Shown piece by piece: positions 1 to 6,124 of a DNA stretch of 6,868 nt (position 1 is the stretch's first letter; every line of letters starts with the position of its first letter). The notes beneath the pieces were generated by a model. The model saw only the letters and a list, made by a program, of their open reading frames with translations, made no database searches and was not told where the DNA came from. The translations under genes were made by a program, and so were the position numbers. The stretch is from RBG-16-66-20 sp964616875 (GTDB taxonomy: Bacteria; Pseudomonadota; Gammaproteobacteria; Burkholderiales; SG8-39), in the NCBI GenBank assembly GCA_964616875.1, contig CAZTSJ010000124.1:1-6868 (forward strand), read 5' to 3'.

Positions 1-989
1 GAAACGTTGTAGCTTCCCTCGAACGTCACCCGTTGTGCCTCGCCGCCGCCGGCCGGCATCCGGTAAATCTGCGGGCTGCCGCCCCGGTCCGATGTGAAGT
101 AGATGCTTTGAGCATCGGGAGAGAATACCGGTTCCGTATCGATGCCGCCGGATTGCGAAATGCGCCGCACGTTGCTGCCATCGGGGTTCACGAGGTAGAT
201 CTGCGAGCCGCCGTCGCGCGAGAGCGAAACCGCGAGCCGCGTGCCGTCCGGCGACCAGGTCGGCGCCGAGTTCGAGCCCTTGAAATTGGCGGCGACAGAT
301 TGCTTCCCCGTCGCAATTTCTTGAATATACACAACGGGTTTCTTCTGTTGAAACGAAACATAGGCAAGCTTCTTGCCATCCGGCGACCACGCAGGAGAAA
401 TGATTGGTTCAAACGAAACCAGCAAGGCTTGTTCGCCCACGCCGTCAGCGTCCGAAATCTGCAGTTCGAATTTCGACCCGCGCTTCACGACGTAAGCGAT
501 ACGCGTATCGAACACGCCCTTTTCACCGGTCAATTTCTCGTAAATCCAGTCCGCTATGCGGTGCGCCGCAGAGCGCAGCTGCTCGCGCGAGAGCGTGTAG
601 GCGACGCCCGAGAGGTCCTGCCCTTTCACCGTATCGAACAGCTTGAAGCGCACCTCGAAGCGCCCGTCGGGCCGCGCGGCGACCGAGCCCAGCACCAGCG
701 CATCGGCCAGGCGCGATTTCCACTCGGCGTAGTTGACCTGCGAAGTCTCGGTGGCCGGCGGATTTAGCGGCGGCACTTCGAGCGTGCGAAACAGGCCACT
801 ACGCTCCAGGTCCGCCCGTACGATGGAGGAGATTCCCGACGCATTTCCCTGTACGAACGCGCCTTCGCCTGCAAACGGCACGATCGCGATCGGGATGCGC
901 TGCGCGCCGGCGCCGGTGATCTCGATCGAGAGTTGCGCCGCCGCGGCGGTGGCGAAGCACGTCAGGAATGCCGCGAGCAGCTGCGTCAT
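1..989 (-). CDS. tolB: TolB, periplasmic beta-propeller protein of the Tol-Pal system (3' end cut off)
   Basis: TolB is the soluble periplasmic component that binds Pal and the TolA C-terminal domain and helps control outer-membrane constriction at division. The frame is open from 989 to the left edge, giving 329 codons; the family is about 430 residues, so roughly the last 100 are missing. Residues 1-19 form a short Ala-rich signal peptide (MTQLLAAFLTCF, then an alanine run), with likely cleavage before QLSIEI. The N-terminal domain follows at about 20-160 (IPIAIVPF at 32-39). The propeller begins near 165 with repeats of the W/F-SPDG type: AWSPDGKKLAY at 200-210, TWSPDGTRLAV at 244-254 and VFSPDAQSIYF at 288-298. 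The n-region of the signal peptide has no Lys or Arg when ATG 989 is used, and the Shine-Dalgarno is 18 or more bases away, so an in-frame CTG at 1007 (adding LKYNQS) is a real alternative. It lies 14 bases after tolA; pal would be expected next. Confidence 0.95.
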   Translation of the reverse strand, partial: MTQLLAAFLTCFATAAAAQLSIEITGAGAQRIPIAIVPFAGEGAFVQGNASGISSIVRADLERSGLFRTLEVPPLNPPATETSQVNYAEWKSRLADALVLGSVAARPDGRFEVRFKLFDTVKGQDLSGVAYTLSREQLRSAAHRIADWIYEKLTGEKGVFDTRIAYVVKRGSKFELQISDADGVGEQALLVSFEPIISPAWSPDGKKLAYVSFQQKKPVVYIQEIATGKQSVAANFKGSNSAPTWSPDGTRLAVSLSRDGGSQIYLVNPDGSNVRRISQSGGIDTEPVFSPDAQSIYFTSDRGGSPQIYRMPAGGGEAQRVTFEGSYNV

Positions 990-995
990 GCTTTG

Positions 996-1001
996 ATTAT
1001 A
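996..1001 (-). promoter_or_regulatory. Candidate tolB internal promoter -10 box (TATAAT)
   Basis: Read on the minus strand, the tolA/tolB gap contains a perfect TATAAT in an otherwise GC-rich region. Its last T is 7 bases from the A of the tolB ATG at 989, which would place transcription start on the start codon itself. No TTGACA-like -35 is present at 15-19 bases upstream (the sequence there is GC-only), and there is no proper TGn extension. An independent tolB promoter is known in Escherichia coli, which makes the site plausible, but a chance AT-rich patch is also possible. Confidence 0.35.
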
Positions 1002-1003
1002 TT

Positions 1004-1759
1004 TCAGTCCTTCTCCTTCGGCCGGAACGTGAGCCTGAGTTCGCGGCTGAAGAGTTCCGCCTTGTCGGGCCTGGGCAACGGCGAAGATTTCAGAATCGCG
1101 CGCTCCACCGCGTCGTCGTAACCGCGGTGGCCGCTCGATTTCACGAGCTTGGTCGACAATACTTCGCCGGTCGGCAGCTGCACGACGAGGAAATGCGCCT
1201 CAGGATTGCCCTGGATGTCCGGCGGCAGCACGATGTTGCCGCGCACCTTGTTGCGAATCTTCGACTCGTAGTCGGCCAGCCCGCGCCTGCGCGCCGCATC
1301 CGTGTCGCGCGCCAGCTGCTCCCTGAGCTGCTGCTGCTCGCGGTCGATGGCCATCGCGTTCTGCTCGCGCTGCGCCTGCTCGCGAAGCTGGCGTTGCGCT
1401 TCCTCGTCGCGCGGTCGCGGGGCGGCCTTGGGCGGTTCCGGCTTGGGCTTCGGTTCGGCCTTCGCAACTTTGGGCGGCGGCGCTTTTTCCGCTATTTCCG
1501 GCTTTGCGACCACCGGTTCTGGCTTGGCAACTACCGGAGGCGGCGCGGGCTTGGGCTCGACCTGGACCACAGCGGGAACCGGCTCGTTCCACAACTCCAC
1601 CACCACGGCTTCGGGCGGCCGGTTCTGCCAGCGCACCCCGAACACCAGCACCGCGAACAGCGCCACGTGCATCGCCGCCGCCAGCAGGAAGGACGCTATC
1701 CGGCCCGGATCAACCCGCTCGTCGAACATCGCGGAACCCGAGGCCGCGGCGGCGTTCAT
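1004..1759 (-). CDS. tolA: TolA, inner-membrane-anchored arm of the Tol-Pal system
   Basis: TolA spans the periplasm from the TolQ-TolR motor to TolB and Pal and transmits proton-motive energy to the outer membrane. The 251-residue protein has a cytoplasmic N-terminus, one membrane helix at about 21-41 carrying the conserved His (H31, corresponding by alignment to His22 of E. coli), a Pro/Lys-rich segment at 59-116 with repeated KPEP and PPP tracts, a short charged Gln-rich helical stretch at 117-159, and a TonB-like C-terminal domain from about 160. It is much shorter than the 421-residue E. coli protein, the difference being the helical middle; shorter forms are common in betaproteobacteria. 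At the SHLS motif of the helix only His and Leu appear to be kept. The ATG overlaps the tolR stop (ATGA, 1759-1756). Met11 (ATG at 1729) is a possible alternative start, but the overlap favours the first. Confidence 0.95.
   Translation of the reverse strand: MNAAAASGSAMFDERVDPGRIASFLLAAAMHVALFAVLVFGVRWQNRPPEAVVVELWNEPVPAVVQVEPKPAPPPVVAKPEPVVAKPEIAEKAPPPKVAKAEPKPKPEPPKAAPRPRDEEAQRQLREQAQREQNAMAIDREQQQLREQLARDTDAARRRGLADYESKIRNKVRGNIVLPPDIQGNPEAHFLVVQLPTGEVLSTKLVKSSGHRGYDDAVERAILKSSPLPRPDKAELFSRELRLTFRPKEKD
1008..1018 (-). promoter_or_regulatory. Shine-Dalgarno region for tolB inside the tolA 3' end
   Basis: The minus strand reads AAGGAGAAGGA over the last codons of tolA. The AAGGAG part (1018-1013) is 5 bases from the in-frame CTG at 1007 but 23 bases from the ATG at 989, and the second AAGGA (1012-1008) is 18 bases from the ATG. 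The spacing favours either a start at the CTG or re-initiation by ribosomes that have just finished tolA. Confidence 0.5.
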
Positions 1760-2169
1760 TGCCTGGGTTTCACTTGCAATCCGACGCGTTCCACGCCCTG
1801 CGCGCGCAGGTCGTCCATCACCTGGAGCACCGCTTCGTAGCGCACGTTCTTGTCCCCCGCGACCAGCACCGGCGTCTTGGGGTCCTTGAATATCCTCGGG
1901 AAATCACCGCGCTCGACAGGCCGGTCGCTGACGATCTTTCCCGCTGCATCGCGCTCGCGCACCGACAGGCTGCGGTCTTCCTTGATCACCACCTCGAGCG
2001 GCACGAGCTTGGGCTGGCCGGCCTTGCCGACCGAAGGCAGGTCGATCACTCCCGGGGTCACGAGCGGCGCGGTAACCATGAAAATCACCAGCAGCACCAG
2101 CATCACGTCGACGTAGGGCACGACGTTGATCTCGTGCATCGCGCCGCGCTTGGAATGCAGCCTCGCCAT
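1756..2169 (-). CDS. tolR: TolR, ExbD-family motor protein of the Tol-Pal system
   Basis: TolR is the partner of TolQ in the inner-membrane proton channel that energises TolA. The 137-residue product matches the family length (142 in E. coli). It has a short cytoplasmic N-terminus ending in HEINVVPYVDV, then a single membrane helix at about 19-41. Asp21 within that helix is the proton-carrying aspartate equivalent to Asp23 of E. coli. The periplasmic ExbD domain fills residues 45-137 (DRPVERGDF, then VAGDKNVRYEAVLQVMDDLR, typical of the family). The start follows a 16-base gap after tolQ with only a modest AGGCGGA 5 bases ahead; the 3' end overlaps tolA by ATGA. Confidence 0.96.
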   Translation of the reverse strand: MARLHSKRGAMHEINVVPYVDVMLVLLVIFMVTAPLVTPGVIDLPSVGKAGQPKLVPLEVVIKEDRSLSVRERDAAGKIVSDRPVERGDFPRIFKDPKTPVLVAGDKNVRYEAVLQVMDDLRAQGVERVGLQVKPRQ

Positions 2170-2185
2170 CAGGTCCGCCTGGTTG

Positions 2186-2872
2186 TCACGTTCTCACGAC
2201 CGTCTGGCGCTGCAGCACATTGGAGAATTCCTCCATGAAGCTCTCGAAGCGGATCGCGAGCCGGTCGATGTCGTGCGAATAGCGGTTGTAGGCCACCACC
2301 GCCGGAATCGCCGCAAACAGACCGATCGCGGTGGCGATCAGCGCCTCGGCGATTCCGGGCGCCACCTGCGCCAGCGTCGCCTGCTGCACGTTCGCCAGGC
2401 TGCGGAACGAATGCATGATTCCCCACACCGTGCCAAACAGGCCCACATAAGGGCTCACCGAGCCGGTCGAGGCGAGGAACGAGAGGTGACTCTCGAGGTG
2501 GTCCATCTCGCGCTGGTAGGTGGCGCGCATCGCGCGGCGCGCGCCGTCCACCATGGTTGAGGCATCCGTCCCCCGCTGCGCGCGCAGCTTGGTGAACTCC
2601 CGGTAGCCTGCTTCGAAAATGCGCTCCAGGCTGCCGATGCTGTGGCGGTTGTTGACCGAGCCCTGGTAGAGAGAATTGATGTCGTTGCCGCTCCAGAACT
2701 CGCGCTCGAATTGCTCGGTCTGGGCGCGCGCGCTGCGGATCGTCATCCACTTGCGGAAGATGAACATCCAGGACATGAACGACACCGCGAGCAGCAGCAG
2801 CATCACCGCCTTCACGACGAAGGAGGCGCTGGCGATGAGCGTCCAGAGATCCAGGTCCTGCGTCACGGTCAT
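2186..2872 (-). CDS. tolQ: TolQ, MotA/TolQ/ExbB-family proton channel of the Tol-Pal system
   Basis: TolQ forms the multimeric inner-membrane channel of the Tol motor. From the ATG at 2872 it is 228 residues, the usual family size. Three membrane helices are visible: about 13-38 (LIASASFVVKAVMLLLLAV region), 135-158 and 170-196, with a cytoplasmic loop of about 95 residues between the first two. The second helix contains PYVGLFGTVWGI (141-152) and the third ALIATAIGL (177-185); Thr148 and Thr181 match the conserved channel threonines of E. coli TolQ (145 and 178). The frame is open further upstream to 2965, but that extension reads ybgC sequence out of frame. The start at 2872 is fixed by the MTVTQDLDLWTLI N-terminus, a GAGGA Shine-Dalgarno 7 bases ahead, and the ATGA overlap with the ybgC stop. 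Confidence 0.97.
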   Translation of the reverse strand: MTVTQDLDLWTLIASASFVVKAVMLLLLAVSFMSWMFIFRKWMTIRSARAQTEQFEREFWSGNDINSLYQGSVNNRHSIGSLERIFEAGYREFTKLRAQRGTDASTMVDGARRAMRATYQREMDHLESHLSFLASTGSVSPYVGLFGTVWGIMHSFRSLANVQQATLAQVAPGIAEALIATAIGLFAAIPAVVAYNRYSHDIDRLAIRFESFMEEFSNVLQRQTVVRT

Positions 2873-3270
2873 GCGGCGATCCTCGCCGAGAACGTGGCCG
2901 GGATCGGCTGCGGTCTCATGTCTGCGTGCCGCACGCATGCGGCCTGGATGCGCGCCTTCGCGCACAGCTTGCCGTCGGCAAGGCGCGCTTCCTGCTCCAG
3001 CCAGAGGTAGGTTTTTTTCTTTTCGACCATTTTTACCGTCACGTCGAGCAGATCATCCAGACGCGCCCCCTCCTTGAAGTCGATTTCTGCGCGCGCCACC
3101 ACGAACCCGATCCCTTCGACAGCGGCGAGGCGCTCCTGGTTCACGCCCAGGCTGCGCAACCATTCGCTGCGCGCGCGCTCGAAATAGCGCAGGTAGTTGG
3201 CGTAGTAGACCACGCCTCCGCAGTCGGTGTCCTCGTAATAGACTCGCACGGGAAATGTAAACGTGGTCAA
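2869..3270 (-). CDS. ybgC: YbgC, hotdog-fold acyl-CoA thioesterase of the tol cluster
   Basis: YbgC proteins hydrolyse acyl-CoA thioesters in the cytoplasm and have been linked to phospholipid synthesis at the inner membrane; the gene usually precedes tolQ. The 133-residue product has the family length and a single hotdog fold. The active-site region is YYEDTDCGGVVYYANYL (11-27) with the catalytic Asp16, followed by ERARSEWLR (31-39). Many family members have His where this protein has Tyr23 (VYYANY instead of VYHANY). The KKKTYL stretch (84-89) and the EIDFKEGARLDDLL region are typical. The predicted start is TTG at 3270, overlapping the ruvB stop as TTGA; it has no visible Shine-Dalgarno, so coupling to ruvB is likely. 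Starting at Val8 (GTG) would remove the first beta strand and is less likely. Confidence 0.93.
   Translation of the reverse strand: MTTFTFPVRVYYEDTDCGGVVYYANYLRYFERARSEWLRSLGVNQERLAAVEGIGFVVARAEIDFKEGARLDDLLDVTVKMVEKKKTYLWLEQEARLADGKLCAKARIQAACVRHADMRPQPIPATFSARIAA
2880..2884 (-). promoter_or_regulatory. Shine-Dalgarno of tolQ
   Basis: The minus strand has GAGGA 7 bases before the ATG at 2872, inside the last codons of ybgC. It is the clearest correctly spaced ribosome site in the operon, and it decides that tolQ starts at 2872 and not at the upstream in-frame ATG at 2965. Confidence 0.65.
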
Positions 3271-4319
3271 GGCAGTTTCGGGTCAGGCTGCGACAGCAGA
3301 TCCCGCGCCCCGGCCGGGGCCGTGATGCCGAAATGTCGGTAGGCGCTGAGGGTCGCCATGCGGCCGCGAGGTGTGCGCTGCAGGTAGCCGCACTGGATGA
3401 GATAGGGCTCCAGCACGTCTTCGATGGTGTCGGCTTCCTCGCCGATGACGTGCGCCAGGTTCTCCAGCCCGACCGGGCCACCGGAGAACTTCTCGATCAC
3501 CGCGAGCAGGAGCTTGCGATCCATGAGATCGAGGCCAAGGGCATCGACGTCGAGCATCTTCAGCGCCGCATCGGCCACCGGCTTGGAAATCCGGCCGTCG
3601 GCCTTGACCTGCGCGTAGTCGCGCACGCGGCGCAGCAGGCGGTTGGCGATTCTTGGCGTGCCGCGCGAACGCCGCGCAACCTCGCTTGCTCCTTCATTTT
3701 CAATTTCTATGTTCAAAAGCTGGGAAGAACGGCGCACTATCGTCGCCAAATCATCCCGGCCATAGAACTCGAGCCGCGCGACGATGCCGAAGCGGTCGCG
3801 CAAGGGATTGGTCAACATGCCTGCGCGCGTGGTCGCACCCACCAGCGTGAACGGCGGCAGGTCGAGCTTGATCGAGCGCGCCGCGGGCCCCTCGCCGATC
3901 ATGATGTCGATCTGGTAGTCCTCCAGCGCCGGATAGAGGATCTCCTCGACGATTGGCGACAGGCGGTGGATCTCGTCGATGAACAACACGTCCTTCGGCT
4001 CGAGGTTGGTGAGGATCGCCGCCAAGTCTCCCGGGCGCTCCAGCACCGGCCCGGAGGTCGAGCGCAGGTTGACGCCCATTTCCTTGGCGAGGATATGGGC
4101 GAGCGTGGTCTTTCCCAGGCCCGGCGGGCCGAAGAGGAGCACATGGTCGAGCGCCTCGCTCCTGCCCCTGGCCGCCTGGATGAAAATTTCGAACTGGCCG
4201 CGGATCTTGTCCTGGCCGACGTATTCGGCCAGCGTCGCTGGGCGCAAACTGCGCTCGATCTGCTCCTCCTGCACCGAGGAGGGCTTGGCGGAGATGAGAC
4301 GGTCGGTTTCTACTGCCAC
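3267..4319 (-). CDS. ruvB: RuvB, Holliday junction branch-migration ATPase
   Basis: RuvB is the AAA+ hexameric motor that pumps DNA through the RuvA-bound Holliday junction during recombinational repair. The 350-residue protein is full length. Motifs: Walker A GPPGLGKT at 64-71; Walker B ending in DEIH at 115-118; sensor 1 region GATTRAG at 161-167; the arginine finger Arg174 in NPLRDRFG (same number as E. coli); sensor 2 GTPRIANRLLRR at 220-231 with Arg223. The C-terminal winged helix covers about 260-337 and ends with GYLQRTPRGR (311-320), the DNA-contacting turn. The start is GTG at 4319, one base after the ruvA stop, with no Shine-Dalgarno; this indicates translational coupling. There is a short AT-rich patch in the coding sequence near 3691-3720. 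Confidence 0.98.
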   Translation of the reverse strand: MAVETDRLISAKPSSVQEEQIERSLRPATLAEYVGQDKIRGQFEIFIQAARGRSEALDHVLLFGPPGLGKTTLAHILAKEMGVNLRSTSGPVLERPGDLAAILTNLEPKDVLFIDEIHRLSPIVEEILYPALEDYQIDIMIGEGPAARSIKLDLPPFTLVGATTRAGMLTNPLRDRFGIVARLEFYGRDDLATIVRRSSQLLNIEIENEGASEVARRSRGTPRIANRLLRRVRDYAQVKADGRISKPVADAALKMLDVDALGLDLMDRKLLLAVIEKFSGGPVGLENLAHVIGEEADTIEDVLEPYLIQCGYLQRTPRGRMATLSAYRHFGITAPAGARDLLSQPDPKLP

Positions 4320-4320
4320 G

Positions 4321-4890
4321 TCAGGATTTTGCCAGAGCCTTGAGCGCAGCCCGGATTCCCTCGGTCAGCGCGAGCCCCGCGGGCAGGCCCTTGACCGCGG
4401 CGAACGCCTCTTTCTCGCTGTACCCCAAGCCGAGCAGGGCGTTGAGCACATCGTTGCCGCCAGCGGATTTTGAGTCCGCCGCTAGCGTGCTGGTGAGCTT
4501 GCCTTTCAATTCCAGCAGCAGTCGCTCGGCCGTCTTTTTGCCGATGCCCGGGACCTTGGTGAGGCGAGCAGTGTCCTGCAGCGTCACCGCCTGCGCGAGG
4601 TCCGCCACCGACAGCCCGGAGAGCACCGAAAGCGCGGTGCGTGCGCCGACGCCAGAGATGCGGATCAACTTGCGGAACACCGAGCGTTCCTCTAGCGTGG
4701 CGAAGCCGTACAGCACATGCGCGTCCTCGCGCACGACGAGGTGCATGTGCAACGTGACAGCTTCGCCGGTCGCCGGGAGATTGTAGAAGGTGCTCATCGG
4801 CACGTCGATTTCGTAGCCGACCCCGGCCACTTCGAGCAGGACCTGCGGAGGATTCTTCGCCAGCAACTTTCCCGACAGACGACCGATCAC
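4321..4890 (-). CDS. ruvA: RuvA, Holliday junction-binding subunit
   Basis: RuvA binds the four-way junction as a tetramer and loads RuvB. The 189-residue protein is slightly shorter than the 203 of E. coli, mainly in the linker. Domain I (1-63) is an OB fold beginning MIGRLSG, with the acidic pin residues Glu55 and Asp56 in VVREDAHVLYGF. Domain II has two helix-hairpin-helix motifs: ISGVGARTAL (78-87) and VPGIGKKTAERL (113-124). After a flexible linker near 133-145, domain III (about 146-189; NALLGLGYSEKEA) is the part that contacts RuvB. The start is GTG, sharing bases with the ruvC stop as GTGA (4890-4887). An AAGG about 10 bases upstream is the only ribosome-site candidate, and it lies at the edge of a 12-base palindrome. 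Confidence 0.98.
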   Translation of the reverse strand: MIGRLSGKLLAKNPPQVLLEVAGVGYEIDVPMSTFYNLPATGEAVTLHMHLVVREDAHVLYGFATLEERSVFRKLIRISGVGARTALSVLSGLSVADLAQAVTLQDTARLTKVPGIGKKTAERLLLELKGKLTSTLAADSKSAGGNDVLNALLGLGYSEKEAFAAVKGLPAGLALTEGIRAALKALAKS

Positions 4891-5402
4891 TTCAAGCGGC
4901 CTTTTCGAAAAGAAAGACCTTTGGTCGAAAAGCCCCCCATCTGTCCCCCGTGCGCGTGGCAGATCGCGCAGGCGAGCGCATCGGCGGCATCGGGGCTGGG
5001 ATCTCCGGGCAGTGCGAGCAGCCTTCTGACCATGTGCTGCACCTGTTCTTTTTTTGCGTGGCCCTTGCCGACCACGGCTTGCTTGACCTGCAGCGCAGTG
5101 TACTCCGCGACCGGCAGGCCCGCGATCACGGCGGCGCAGATCGCGGTGCCGCGCGCCTGGCCGAGCAGCAACGTCGATTGCGGGTTGACGTTGACGAACA
5201 CCTTCTCGATCGCCACCTCCTGCGGGCGGCTAGAGGCGATGACTTCTGAAATTCCTTCCAGAATGCTCTTGAGTCGAGCCGCCAGATCACCTGTGCCGGA
5301 TTTAACACAACCACTGGTGATGTAGCGGAGCTTGCCGCCGGTATACTCGATGACGCCGAAACCGGTGATGCGCAGGCCGGGATCGATGCCGAGAATTCTC
5401 AC
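4887..5402 (-). CDS. ruvC: RuvC, Holliday junction resolvase
   Basis: RuvC is a dimeric endonuclease that cuts Holliday junctions symmetrically to complete recombination. The 171-residue protein (E. coli 173) has the RNase H-like fold. All four metal-binding catalytic residues are present at the same numbers as in E. coli: Asp7 in GIDPGL, Glu66 in VAIEKVF, and Asp138 and Asp141 in PDAADALA. Phe69, which stacks with junction bases, and Lys107 and Lys118 are also present. The start is GTG at 5402, overlapping the yebC stop as GTGA with no clear Shine-Dalgarno. The preserved active site argues for a fully working resolvase. Confidence 0.98.
   Translation of the reverse strand: MRILGIDPGLRITGFGVIEYTGGKLRYITSGCVKSGTGDLAARLKSILEGISEVIASSRPQEVAIEKVFVNVNPQSTLLLGQARGTAICAAVIAGLPVAEYTALQVKQAVVGKGHAKKEQVQHMVRRLLALPGDPSPDAADALACAICHAHGGQMGGFSTKGLSFRKGRLK
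4901..4912. repeat. 12-base perfect palindrome ahead of ruvA
   Basis: CTTTTCGAAAAG is identical on both strands. It lies in the last codons of ruvC, 10 bases upstream of the ruvA GTG, and overlaps the AAGG that could serve as the ruvA ribosome site. An RNA hairpin from it would be weak (four A-U-rich pairs around a UCGA loop), so no function is assigned. Confidence 0.4.
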
Positions 5403-6124
5403 TCGTCAAATACGGCGGTCGTGTAGACGTTCTGGACGTCGTCGAGCTCGTCCAGCGCCTCAAGCAGGCTGCGCATTTTCTCCGCGTCCTTGCCGGCGAG
5501 CACGGTCTCGGACAAAGGCTTCATCGTCACCTCCGCAGCATCGGGCTTGAGCACAGTTTTCTCCAGTCCGGCCTTGACCTTGTCGAAATCTGCGGGTCCG
5601 CAGAGCACTTCGATGGAGCCGTCCGGGTTCGTAACCACGTCCTCGGCGCCGGCGTCCAGGGCCGTTTCCATGATCTTGTCTTCGCTTGCGCCGGGCGCGA
5701 ACACGAATTGTCCGCAATGCTTGAACAGATACGCCACCGTGCCATCGGCGCCCATGTTGCCGCCATGCTTGGCAAAGGCGTGGCGCACCTCGGCGACGGT
5801 GCGGGTGCGGTTATCCGTCAGGCACTCGACCAGCACCGCGGCGCCGGCGGCGCCGTAGCCCTCGTAGCGGATTTCCTCGTAGGCCACGCCTTCGAGCTCG
5901 CCTGTGCCGCGCTGGATGGCGCGCATCACGCTGTCCTTGGTCATGTTGGCGTCGCGCGCCTTGTCGAGCATCATGCGCAGACGCGGATTGGAAGCCGGAT
6001 CGCCGCCGCCCATGCGCGCCGCCACGGTGATTTCCTTGATCAGGCGCGTGAAAACTTTGCCCTTTTTCGCATCCGCCGCGGCCTTGCGGTGCTTGATGTT
6101 CGCCCATTTGCTGTGTCCGGCCAT
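5399..6124 (-). CDS. yebC: YebC/TACO1-family protein (YebC/PmpR)
   Basis: This family (DUF28) contains mitochondrial TACO1, bacterial YebC proteins reported to relieve ribosome stalling at proline-rich stretches, and members such as PmpR of Pseudomonas described as transcriptional regulators. The 241-residue product is near the 246 of E. coli YebC and is complete: the invariant N-terminus MAGHSKWANIKHRKAAADAKKGK (split here as MAGHSKWANIKH plus RKAAADAKKGK) fixes the ATG at 6124; FTRLIKEI follows; the GTG-(x)-YEEIRYEGYG region (73-91) and the acidic C-terminal part (LEALDELDDVQNVYTT) are typical. It is the first gene of the leftward operon and overlaps ruvC by GTGA. No Shine-Dalgarno lies within 15 bases of the start; the nearest purine-rich GAGGAG is 29 bases upstream. 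A TAAAAT sits 7 bases before the ATG. Confidence 0.97.
   Translation of the reverse strand: MAGHSKWANIKHRKAAADAKKGKVFTRLIKEITVAARMGGGDPASNPRLRMMLDKARDANMTKDSVMRAIQRGTGELEGVAYEEIRYEGYGAAGAAVLVECLTDNRTRTVAEVRHAFAKHGGNMGADGTVAYLFKHCGQFVFAPGASEDKIMETALDAGAEDVVTNPDGSIEVLCGPADFDKVKAGLEKTVLKPDAAEVTMKPLSETVLAGKDAEKMRSLLEALDELDDVQNVYTTAVFDE

Larger units (their letters stand above)
1..6124 (-). other. Predicted leftward operon yebC-ruvCAB-ybgC-tolQRAB
   Basis: Nine co-oriented genes are joined by 4-base overlaps or by gaps of 1, 16 and 14 bases. No terminator-like hairpin with a U tract fits anywhere between them. Pseudomonas aeruginosa has the same gene order. Several starts lack a Shine-Dalgarno and would depend on coupling. 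Internal promoters, for example ahead of tolB, are not excluded. The operon extends beyond the left edge, where pal would be expected. Confidence 0.8.

Noticed and set aside
363..377. Hairpin GGCAAG-CTT-CTTGCC resembling a terminator stem
   Set aside because: It lies in the middle of the tolB propeller coding sequence, has a short stem and no following U tract on either strand.
33..767. Plus-strand open frame of 244 codons at the left edge
   Set aside because: It is antisense to tolB, whose propeller repeats and signal peptide are clear on the minus strand.
968..1840. Plus-strand open frame of 290 codons opposite tolA and the tolB start
   Set aside because: It is an Arg/Leu-rich low-complexity shadow of tolA, including its repetitive proline region, with no family resemblance.
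2873..2965. N-terminal extension of tolQ to the ATG at 2965
   Set aside because: The extra 31 residues come from out-of-frame ybgC sequence, are absent from the family, and the Shine-Dalgarno and ATGA overlap point to 2872.
3010..3024. A-rich run in ybgC (minus strand AAAAG followed by seven A) as a frameshift or slippage site
   Set aside because: The frame encodes the typical KKKTYL of YbgC, the protein continues normally to a correctly placed stop, and the run is not in the phase of a classic slippery heptamer.
3333..4343. Long plus-strand open frame (336 codons) opposite ruvB
   Set aside because: It lies wholly antisense to a perfect RuvB, shows no recognisable family, and is the expected shadow of a GC-rich gene.
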